Source: Euglena gracilis (taxonomy: Eukaryota > Euglenida > Euglenophyceae > Euglenales). From it: 64,000 nt of DNA. The first letter of the stretch is position 1, and each line of letters opens with the position of its first letter. The notes under the pieces were generated by a model. That model saw nothing but the letters and a program-made list of their open reading frames with translations. It did not search any database and had not been told where the DNA came from. The stretch lies in the NCBI GenBank assembly GCA_039621445.1, contig CP154955.1, positions 54,627,341-54,691,340 of the forward strand, given 5' to 3'. Shown piece after piece: positions 43,501 to 55,500 of the stretch. Made by a program: the position numbers and the translations under genes.

Positions 43501-46500
43501 CTGTAAGGGACGGCCTCGACCCCCCATCCACCACAGCCCCTGCACAAAGAAAATTCTGTCAGCGCCGAAGGAAAATTTTGACCAAATAATCGGCGCCCCA
43601 GAAATGCGGGAGGGCCTGGCGGGGGGGGGGGGGGGGGTCGACCCCCCTTGGGTGCACTAAGGCTTCTTGTCCGTTTGTGGCCGGCGCTAACTTCGCTTCT
43701 GGCCCAGTGTGTGTGGTGAGTGGCCAGGGACCCCTGACACCGGTGCCCTTGTGTGGCTCCGCCTGGCCGAGCGAGCAGCTCTGGTGTAACTCCGGTGTCG
43801 GACCCCCCCCACCCACCACCCACCACCCGTCGGGCTGCGGGGATTCCCCGACAGCCCCGGGTGGCGCGGCGCAGGGCGGCGGGGACGGCGGGGGCCGGGC
43901 GGGCCGGGGCGCCGTAGCGGGCGAAGCACGCCTTCGGGTGGTGGAAGAGGGCGAGGGGCGGGGCGGGCGGCGCGGCGGGCCACAGCGGCAGCGCCCCTGG
44001 TGAGGGCGGCCCCCGAGAAGCCGCCCCCCCAGGGGGGGGGGGGGGCTGACAGGCAAAAAAACTTGAGAATAGGGCGCCACGCCTAATTGGGGGGGGAATA
44101 TGCAACAAGGCCCCACAAATTGCGCAATGCAAAAAAATGCAAAAAATGTGCAAAATATGCAAAAAAAATGCAAAATGTAAAAAAGTGCAAAAAAAAATGC
44201 AAAAAAAATATGCAAGTGGCATGTAAATTTTTTTAGGAGCTCCCCGGGGCGGTCCATTTTTACACTGGAGAGGACTTAGAAAATTCTCACCTGATCCAAA
44301 AATGCAACACCAAAGAAAAATGTGGGAGCAAACTGCAAAGTCATATGGTGGTTCACCTAAATGCATCCACTTATATTGGATTATGCGACTGCAGCTGATG
44401 TAAATTAGGTCCCCAGTCCCGTCCGCGCGGCCGCCCGCGCGCGCCGCCCAAATGTTATTTAGGTCTGCCCCCGCGCCCGTCGCGCGCCCGCGCCGGCGCC
44501 CCCGCGGGAAAAAGTGCAGTATGCAACTTCCAGTTGTCTGGTAGTGGAGCAATTTGCCTGTTTTGCCCGTGCAAATTCCGGGAAAAGGAATCGGAAAGAC
44601 AAAATATGCAAAAAAATGCAGAAAATTCGACTGTTCAAAAAATCTCATTATGCAAAAAATGCAAATTACGCAAAAAAAAGTGCAAATTTTCAAGATTTTG
44701 GATTATGCAAAAAAAAATGCAAATTGTGTAAGTTGCATATTCCCACCCTGCCCAACTCAATACCCCCCCCACAGGTGCTGGAGACAGTGAGAATTATTTC
44801 ATCGAAATTTACTCAAAGTCCGAATCAAAGCAATGAATTTCCTTTTTTTGGGATCACTAAGATGACAAAAACACGTTCAAATATCAACTCGTTAAAAAGC
44901 GAAGGCTGAAAAAATTCGTCGTTTTTGGGTACGCCGGAAAACCCTAAATGATGCACCCCCCCTCATTTAGAACGACCCCCCGTTGATATTTTTAAAATCA
45001 GAAGAAATCCATTTATACCGACTCCCCCATTTATACTGACCCCCCTTGGAAAATAAAAAGAAATCCATACATGCCGACCCCCTCTCTCGCACCCAGTGCA
45101 CACAAAGTCAAAGCACAAAAAGCACAAGGAGGGTGAACACAAAAAAGCACTCAGGTCCCCCCTAGCGTCTAATTTTTTGGCAAAATGTGAACAGATAAAC
45201 TGTTTGTTTTTGGGGATAGACGAGAAATTATGAATGCATGTCGCCTCGTCCCAGCCCCCCCCCCCCCAGTTGAGCGCCATGACTCATTTATACCGACCGC
45301 CGGGGATTTCAAGAAATGTGAAAGTGACATACCGACCCGTTGGTATAAATGGGGGGGGGGGGTTGGCACAGGCCGAGTGAACGGTACAGGTGCGGGCAGA
45401 AGCGAGGGGACCTTGCTGTGCCAGCGGTGAGCCCCCCCAATGAACGCAAGACTGACCCCCCAAAAAACACGGCACAGAAGGTTGAACACAAGAATAACAA
45501 AACAGCGCAAAACAAGGACAAAAATGCAAAACGTCACAAAAAGGGTGAACGACCCACCCACCCACACATGCAGCACCCAGCACCCTTTCGCTCCTTTTCC
45601 CGTTCTGCCCTGTTGTGCAAAGCCCCCGGGCTGTGCAAAGCCCACCTGGATAGAGAACCGGTGGGCGGGGTAACCGGCATTTTGGATGAGTCTGACGGGT
45701 GATTCTTCGTGGCAAACAAAAGACTCAGCAAAGCTGCTGCCAGCCCGCCAGGGAACTGTTGGCATCCCATTCCTTTCATCGTGTGGTTGACAGTTACTGA
45801 CAGGGTTACCGCAATAAAAGCCAAAATGGAAGAGGGGAAGAGGAGACACCTGCAGCATACACCTGTAGGAGGAAAAGCGAATCGTCCTTGCGAACACGCC
45901 ATTTCCGCATGCCGCAAGTGTGCAATGGAATCCCCAATGACAAACAAATGGCTGTTTTAAAGGCAGACATCCTTGTGCCTGGTGGGGGATGGAAATACGT
46001 TCAACGTGTGGTGTCAGGTTTTGACATTATGAATCTGTGATTGACACGTACGTTCATACAAAATGGTACATGTACAAATACGCATGGAAAAAGGGTTTGA
46101 GAGGGCAGGGGCAAGGATATGCACGAACAGCAGGGGCAAAGGATATGCACGAACACAAGACTCACATAATATCTGGTTAAAACTTCCTCCCGCTCTTTCT
46201 AGGGTGGAAGGTTTTGAGACAAGTTCTGAAATTGCGAAGGAAGTTCAGGCTCCCAATCCAATCCTTGTGGTTCCAGAAAAGGCATGGATGGAGTTCAAAA
46301 CGGCGAACTGGTACTCAGCCAAGCTCCCAGAAGCACAGGAGGCCATTCCAGCATAACGACAGAATCAAAACGGTTGCTCATTAATTGTATTGTTGATTAG
46401 ATATCATCAGGAACTGGGTGGTTGAATTATGCAGTTGCTGACACGATGCACAGGGGCACTGATCTGACATAGGGCCACTGACAGTGACCACCAACTGATG

Positions 46501-49500
46501 TGTAACAGCATATTTGAGATAGAGTCATCAACACACCAACAACATGCCGCCTGGGTGTGTACAAGCTACAACAACAAAAAAAATTCCAATTTAGGAAAGC
46601 ATTCTTAAATTGAAGAACAGAATTCATAGCTTTCAATGAGAAAAACAATGGTGCAAATTCTCCAGATCAGAAACCTGTTCATCTCCCACGCTCAATGGCA
46701 TATCACTTTGGCCTCCCGTGGCTTGGGTCAACTTCCCCGCGATTAGATTGGTCCGCCCTGCGGAACACTTTCTTGCGCCTCGACCAGGCGGTGGATGCAG
46801 TGCTGTGCGGCAGCTGCTTCCGAGGGAGGCACAGGGAGATGGGGTACACCTGTGCCGGGAGGGGGAATTGTGGGGTGGGGGACCAAAGGACAGGGTTCCC
46901 ACCGACGTCGAGGGATTTTAGAGGCATGATTTTTTTTAACCCGCGCAACCCCCCCCCCTTCCGGCCGGAAAAAAACTGTTTTCCGGCCGAAAATGAGGTT
47001 TTTTTTGCGACCCCCCAGCCCCCCACGAACCCCCCCCCTCCGTTCTGGGCACCACCTCGGGGGGCCTGCGCCGACTATGGGGGGGGGGGAGAGCTGAGTC
47101 TCTGCCTCCTCATACCTGACCCATGTTTTTGTGACCCTAAAGTCGAGTTTCCTAGCACTCGCACATCACTGAATTTAGGCTGGTCAAATGTCAAGGTGTT
47201 CGATTCCAAATTTTGGTGGGCAATTCCTACGGGTGGAACTTCCTAATTGAGATGGCTGGCCACAGGTGATCTGTCCCTCCCAGGCTTTTTTAAACGACAG
47301 TCTCACCCCTCCCCAGGCGGGGTAGAGTGCACTTTCGACACCTGGGGGAGACACCGGGCGGGCGGGGGGGGGGGAGCAACCCAAGTTTTCCCCCCAGCCA
47401 GCCTCTCCCCTCCACCTGCGGCCATCAAGAAACCCCCTGACTTTGAGCCTGGAATGCCCCCGAGGGGCGCATTTTTCATCATTCAATAAATAAAAAATCA
47501 GGTCGGCGTGCCTCCTCAAAGCCCCCCCCCCAAAAAAGGCCCAGCAGTTTGATTCCTTCCAATAAAAACATTGCGACGCAAAGCACCGGAAGTTTTTTCG
47601 ACTAGAACTCTGCCCACACCACCTGCTCAGCCCCAGACCCACCGACCCAAGACATAAAAAGAAAAGCCTGGTCCGGACTCAAACTTCCTTTAAAAAATTA
47701 CCCTTCGGCACAGGGGATGTCCCCCTCCCCCAAGTCAGGTTTCTTGAAAAGCGTCGAAAGCGTCCCCCCCCAGATGGTGGGAGTGCCCCCCACTCCCCGC
47801 ACACTTCCTTAAAAGATGAAGCCTGGACGATGGCACCCCTTCTCCCCGGTGAGGCAGCACCCTATACAGTATTTGCCAGCTCTTCACGTTGAGGGATTTC
47901 CAGGTTTGATAGTTGTTTCAGCTGATTACATCAAATCTGCATAACTTTACACAAAAAAGAAAACGACAAACCCAAAATCAACAAACCAAAAGACCAAACG
48001 TCAAACATTAAAAGAACAACAAACCAACAAAACAGCAAAAAAAAAGCAAAAAAAAACCAACAACAAACCAACAAAACCACCAAAAAAAAACCAACAAAAC
48101 CAACCAAATAAAGCATCGGGCCGGGGGCCGCACACCCGGCGGGCCACGTCCAACCCCGCAATGCGGGCGGCCGCCTGCCGGACGCACTCCGTCCCGTTGC
48201 CGCCGGCCCCCGGGGGCAGGCTGCGTGGAACGCCCGCCGTTGGGGGGGGGGGGGGGACCCGAGGACAGGTGGTTTTGCTGCAGAAGGGGAGGGTGGTTGG
48301 GAGATGCCCCCCCCCCGGCCCCTTCAACAGTTGCAGCAGAGGTGTATTTCTTATCTCCCGGGGGGAGGGGGGTCTCGAACCACCCACCCACCCACCCCTG
48401 GGCCCCTCCCCGTGGGGGGGGGGGGGCCTCGGCGGGACCCATTCTGCGGGATCAATTTTGGGGTCTAAAACAATGGCGGCGCTTCGAGCGGGGTACCCAC
48501 TAAGCCCGACCACCCCCCACCCTCCCCCCGGGTCACCAACGTTCAAAAAATCTTTGGGTCGCATGGTCAAAAAGGCCATTTTTGGAGCCGCGCAAAGCGC
48601 CAGGCCAAGAAATCGCCCTCCGCAGTTTTGGGGGCAAGGATATGCAAACCAATCCAACCATTTTTGGTGCAAAGCACTGGGAAGAAAAAAGTTTGGCCTT
48701 TTTGGCGGGATACCTCAGCACCCCGAGGGGTCGGTTGGGAACCCCCTTGGCAGAGAGGGTCCGGACCCCCATCCGGTCAAGCAGGGGAGGTGGGCGCAGA
48801 TATCCCAACTGTGGATAACAAACCCGGGGGGGGGGGGGCTTGTCCTATCTGACAACCAGGCTCAGCATTTATATAAACCCCCCCCCTAATAGAAGCACGG
48901 GGCCGCTACAAGCGCAGGGTCCAAATAAAAGCGCACCCCCCGCCGCCGCCGAAGGCGGCGGTCCGCTACAAGCGCACCCCCCATTTTGATGGGATTTCTA
49001 AAGGAAATCAAAAAAAATCGCGCAGGTAGGGTCCAAATAGAAGCGCACCCCCCGCCGCCGGAGGCGGCGGTCCCCTATAAGCGCACCCGTGCTTCTATTA
49101 GGGGGGGGGGTTTACACATATATATGCTGTTGTTCTGGTTATCGGTGATCATCATCATCATCCGCATCATCATGTTCTTTTTCAAATTTGCTTTCATATT
49201 GCATTCTATTTATTCCATTTATTCACTTATTTATATTTCCCCGAGGACAACCTCCAACCTCTCAAAGACGTCACCATTCCTCAGGTTCCTCCCCGCTTTT
49301 ATTTGGTGCCATGAATAAACGGATGTGCAAAGATTTTGTGGATTTTTTTTTGTGTTTTCGATATAAATTAATTATTTGAGGTTTAGAAATTAAATATAAA
49401 TGTGAAAATGCGATCAAGCTCCTCCTCAAAACGAGCCGGGGAAATTTTTGCGTCTGGTCATTTCCCACCCGGCGATTTTCCCATTTCCTCGGGGAAATTT

Positions 49501-52500
49501 TTGTGCATACCTCCCGTTTGTTTGTTTGTTTGCTTTTTTCACATCGCGTTTTTGGAGGCTTCAAGTTGCATCCTCCTCCTGCTTGTGGTTGAAACACTTG
49601 CAAGTCGCAACAGAAAGTTCTACTCTTCTAACGTAATTAAAGCCCCTAAAGTAATGCAAATTTGCGAACATTGAAAAGATAAATGCAAAAAAGAAAAGTG
49701 TTCCCCCATCCACCATGGGCCCTGAGTCAACGAAGATTTGGTGTCAAGAAAATCGCCTGTAACTAACTAGAATAGTGCCCAATGAGTCATATTGGATCCC
49801 TTTAGGGAAAAAAAGATCCAACATTCATCCATTCAAGAAAACAGTTGGGGAGCCTTGGTGTTGTCGCAACTGACCTCAAGGAGTTTTGCCTTACCTCAAA
49901 GCACTCCAGGGAACACTCGAGTTCGTTGATTCGAAGCCTGAGAGGGGTCCGTGGTGGTGGCTCTGGCGGCGGCGGCGGCCCGGAGCGCAATGCAACACCG
50001 TGCGATATTGGGGGGGCAGGACCCCACAAGGACAGGGAGCAGACACTGAAAAACTGGCACAAACCTGAGGTGGGATGTGTTTGTCACTCCACCAGCGAAA
50101 TTGACCTCCAGGGCGGTTGCACCAGGGGCGCTTTCAGGGTAAAATTTCAGTCATCAGCACCTTCCGCTGTGATTTAAATTCCTATTATATATTGTTGTTG
50201 TCATATTTTTATTATGTATTATGTACAATCGTTGTCATATGTGTGTATATCATTTATCATATATTCTTGTCATATATGTGGACATGTTCTGGTCATATCA
50301 TTGTTGTTGCCATGCACATGTATGTGCGTGTGTGTGTTTGGCAAGTGGGTTTAATACCCCCATCGAGGGATTTTTCGTCATTGAAGGAACAGGGTTAGGT
50401 TTAGGCTTAGGCTTAACTTTAGGCCTAATTTATAGACAAGGGCTCAGGTCTACGCACAAGGCCTAAAGTTTAGGTCTAAACCCAAAACCCGAACCCTGTT
50501 CCTTCAAGAACCTAAAAAACTATTCCTTCAACAACCTAAAATCCCAACCATGGGGGGGTGTTTAACTAAACCCCCATTTAAATGCACAGGGTGCGCACAT
50601 TATTGGACCGTTGTTTCACACCCTCATGGGTGTGACACTTATTTCGCACTACCTGAAAGCGGTTCAGTGAAAATGGCTTTGGGGGGGGGGTGCGCACTTC
50701 ATTGGATCTTCGGGGGTGTGACACTTATTTGGGCACTGCGGACCGTTTAGGCACCTAAATGGCGCACTTAAATGGGGGGGTACCCACTTGTGTGTGCACG
50801 CTGTCAAAAAAACAACATTAAATGTCATAATTGTAAGTCTTTTCATGAGTATCCCTCGGTTCCTTAAGATGTCTCAGCAGAAATCATTTCGCTGATTTGG
50901 AGACTCATGCGCCCCATTTTCTCGATTTCTCGCGCATTCCAGGTGGTCGTTGCCACCATCATGGGTTTGGGGGCTCGCTTTGCATCGCAAATGTGGGCTT
51001 TCCCAACTCCACCATTCGCACAACGCACAACGGGCTCCGCAAGGACGGATGGAGTAAGGCCGTGGTTGGGCCTGAGCCAGGGGGCTCGGCTCGGTGGGCT
51101 CGGCTCGGACCGGGCAGTGGAAGTGGGTGGTCCGCATCTCCCGCACGAAAACAGTTGGCAGGGCCGGACTGCACCCCCACCGGGCCAGGTGTGTCACCCC
51201 TCCGACCTCCTGACCACCCCCCCCCCCGGCTTTTCAGTCTCCGCCCACCCCCCACACCCTCAGGGCTGAAAGGAGGAGACCAATTAGGACCACATGTCAG
51301 GTGTGTCATTCCTCCGACCACCTGACCTGCATGACCAGGACACCCCCCCCCCCCGCAAGGTACCAGCCTCCCCCCCCCCAACACCATCAGCCATCAGGGC
51401 TGCGGGAAGGAGGACCAATTAGGAACCACCCATGCCATGGCGGAATCCGCCCCTGCAGCAGTGGCGTTCCGCGCCCGGCCATTGAGGAAGAAGTCCTCTG
51501 TCCCGGCGGCCGGGTCGTCGCCCGTGATGGCCCACACGCGGTGGGGCGGCAGCGCCGCGGTGACCTCCTCCCAGAACGGCCGGCTGCGGAGGATGCTGCC
51601 TGCGACCAAAGGCCAGGGGTGGTCATGGGGATCACGCGTGGTCGCGTATGACCACAGGGTGCCACGCAGTCGCGCATGAAATGAGGCATAATATAGACGA
51701 TGGCGATGGTTAAAGCAGGCCAGAAAGAACACATGTTCGTGGGTAAGCTCTGAGGCTTTTTTGAGGTGTTTTTACTACGATGGGGTTTGGACAGTACGAT
51801 TACCGCGAAAGTTAATACTCTCATTTTCCATCAGCCGCAAGTGGAAATAGAAAAGCACTGTCTGAATTGAACTTCTCCCGGAGGGGAGTTCGTGGTCAGA
51901 AAGCAGTCCAAATTTTCCCTGGGCAAGGCCGTTTACTGACAGGAGAGCCCTCGGCTGAACTATTTGTTGCCATTATTTTCCACTTTTTTCCATCAATATT
52001 TTCCGCTGGCTGGGGCAGGCAGCACCCCGCTCGCCCTGCTCACCAACCCGGGGGACCATCACTTCCCACTCTCAAAAAACCCCAGTCAGTCATTCTCCCA
52101 GGGTCGGGTCCGGCACGCGCGAAGCAATATGGGACCCAGCCAGTGCGCCAGCCCACAAGCCAAATCCGGGGGCGAATGCAGCAAACGGCATAAACCGTGA
52201 TGCGGCTCTTTTCGGCACTTCATTCTTCTTTCTCATTCGAAGTGCTTTGCTTTGCTTAAATCCCCTCAGATAGGGAAGCAGCAAACAACGCCAGGAAGGA
52301 ATGATGTGCACTGTGGGGTTCGAGAATGTGTTGAAGTTTGTGGAAATAAGCCCCCCCCCAAAAAAAATAAACACCCCAGATACCCAAATATTGACAAAAT
52401 AGCTGGCAGGGGTATCCACCACGTGTCGTCCAAACCTGGGGTTAACTATGGACCTCCTCTTCCCTTTTCCAGGGTGGGAATTGAACTGGCTTTTGGGAGG

Positions 52501-55500
52501 GGTCACAAATCGCAAAATTTAGCTCTCAAAGGTCTGGCCTCAGTTTTGCAGGGTCCGCCGCAGCAGCCAGCAGCTGGCTGGGGCACTGCTGTGCAGGGCA
52601 GTGCCACACCAGTGTACACAACCATCACCACACCTCGTGGGCTGGCAGAGGTCTTGGGGCTTGGCACCCACACAATAGGCGATGTATGAAAAATTAATGC
52701 TCCACGCTGTACAAAGCCCCCCCCCCAGGGGTTTGATTCTGTCGCCCAAATCCCCCATATAAATCCCCCCACGGTTGCCAATCAGGCCAAAAGCATGCAA
52801 ATCCTTGGGCATATGTTACAATTTTTCACAATAAATACTCCATCGGAACAGTTTGGCGTGTTTTTGGTAAAACTGGGAAGTGTCCAACTGAAATGTTGGT
52901 ATTTGACTACTGTTGAAGGCCGCCAAAGGTCATCGAGGCCACCCAAAAAAGGCTTGATTTTCACACCCAACCTCAAAGCCACCCACCCAAATATTAAGTC
53001 CACCACCTTTAAATGTAAAGCCCCCATGTGTGTGTAAAGCGCCCATAAGCTATATTTGATACATATAGCTGTATATCCCAACCCCCCCCCCCAAAATAAG
53101 ACCCCCCCATAAAATGGACCCCCCCCCAAAAAATAAGACCCCCCTGGCCGGTCCGAGCAAAAATCCATGAAATGGACCCCCCCATAAATAAGACCCCCCT
53201 GCCGGTGCGAAGCGCCAGATTTTTGAAAAATGGGACATTTTTGGGGGTAAATCTGCCATTTTGGGACAGTTTTCACACAATTCAGCATATTTTTCTCCTA
53301 TTTGTTTGGCGCAAAGCGCCGAATTTTTCGAAAATTGGTTTTTGGGGCGCATTTTTGAACATTTTGGGGCGTTTGACCTGGTTTCAGCAAAAATCCATAA
53401 AATGGCCTCCCCCCCCCCATGAATAAGACCCCCCCCTCGGGCTTTCCAGCAACCGAGTCATGAAATGGACCCCCGGTCTTATTTTGGGGGGGTTATCATA
53501 CACAGCAACACATATTTTGCTACATATATATTGATATAAGCTGTGGGGAGGTTATACAGCATTCCGACGGGTTTTGAAACTCATGAATTATTATTGAATT
53601 GTCATTATGGTTGTGTTGCCATATATGAGAACACATTCATGCACACACCGTACACCACCAGCTTGTAGTGCTTCGCTCGCAGCCGTCGGACAACTTCGGT
53701 ATCCGGGATGCCTTTTGAACGGAACGCCGGGTCCAGCGACATGCCAAACGCAAAGCCGTTGCCGTATAGCTTCCGGTGATCACCTGCGATGGATGGGGCA
53801 GACTACACAGAGCTGAGACGAGGTCAACCTCCCCAAGCAGGGTATAAAGTGGAGGGCGGAGGGGAGTGGTCTTGGACCCCCTCACCCCAGGAGGGGACCC
53901 CCCCCTCGGCGAAAAAACCCAGCGCAAACCGCCGAAAAATTTTAAGGGGCTTCAAAAAGTGTCCCAAAATTGTGTTTTCAGGGTATTTTTTTTAAACAAA
54001 TTGAAAAAAACCGATGATAAAAACAAAAGTTTTCTGTCGCAAAGCCCCGGGGAAGAAAAAAATTTTGGTTCCAGGTGGGGTCCCGGGCTTCCCCTCGGCC
54101 CGCCGGAGTCAATTAATTAGAAATATATCCCACGATTGAAAATGATCCCTCATACCAACTTTGGTGGTCACCCCTTTTGGGATTCAGCCACATGGTGACC
54201 CCAAAAAATCGTATCGAAAAATCCCAAACAGAGTTTTGGACGCGATACCGCCTAGGACACAGCTTCGTCCTCTCCCCCTGTAAACCCCCCCCAAGTGTAA
54301 GCAACCCTCCTCTGCAAACAACCCCCGATGATAGCAGCTCTTTGGCCAATTTTTGGCCGCCACCCTAATATGAACAACCCTTGACTGAACGTTTCGTCAG
54401 ACCGACATAAAAACAGCAGAAATCAGCAAGTTCCAAACATAAGCAGCCCCAAATACAAGCAACCCCTGATGTCGATCTTCGGAAATCCAAACGTAAGCAA
54501 GCGGCTGCCGATATTTGGGGAGGTGGGCTCACTTAATACCCTGACCCCAAGGGGGTGGTGCCTGCCTGGGCATATGCACCTAGAAAACTCTGAAACCCCA
54601 GAATTGGCGAAAAGCAGGCCGCCGACATGGCAGACAAATACTGCAAGCAACTACTGCAGGCAAATACTGCAGGCAAATACTGCAGAAATCAGGACAAGCT
54701 TCAACCACCAAGACATACTTTGATGCAGCAAAAGCTGGAGGGCCATCGGTTTGGTAGGGTAAGTGGCTGGAAACGACTATAGGTGTCATTTGGAGTTCCA
54801 TTGAGAGGTTTAATATGAGTTGAGGAACCTTTGTTCTTGTGTTTGTCCGTGTAGTTGTATTGCAGTCATGCCTGATTGGGCGAGATTTTGGGTTATGCCT
54901 CGTTTATTCATGAAACCACATCCGGCCCAACTTCTTCTGCCTGCAGAAGTCGAAGTGCAAGTTTAAGAAAACAAAAGGAAAGGAACCAAACCAAAGACAC
55001 CCCACTTGCAGAAGATGGTGAAATATCAAACAACTTGCTGACGAGGACTCCCAGAAAGTCGGGGCTGCTTTTCATCCTTCATTACCAGCATGGATGTCAC
55101 ACGGCGTGCACATGAGCGGTTTAATTGACGTCCACAAGGAAAATAACCAACAGAACGTTCACCCTGACAGATAGACAGAACAAACGAGACCACGAGGTCA
55201 CGCAAGTGTAGCCATGGCTTAGCGGTGTTATTGTCATGCAGAAGCACGCACGTGCAGAGGGCGTGGACGGAGCTGCTGCGGTTTGTTGCACTAGGGTATG
55301 TGGCGGACGAGGAACAGGTTTTCCTTCATGACAGGATGTCGGCATACTGATGGCTTTCAGACACGTACACTGACCACTGCACGCGTATTATCACTGCCAC
55401 ACCACATACCAGACCACCACCACTCCACACACATACCACTCCAATCGGCGTACATGTACGTGGGTTCCCGCCACACGTCAAGGTTGGGCCCAAGCACAGC

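Noticed and set aside
44400-44510. GC-rich exon in gene C intron
   Set aside because: CGCGCGCC and GCGCCCGC words repeat with an AAATGTTATTTAGGTC link, which is a repeat pattern; no splice borders.
47184-47642. 152-codon minus ORF
   Set aside because: Mixed composition crossing C/G runs, inside the intron of gene C, no motif.
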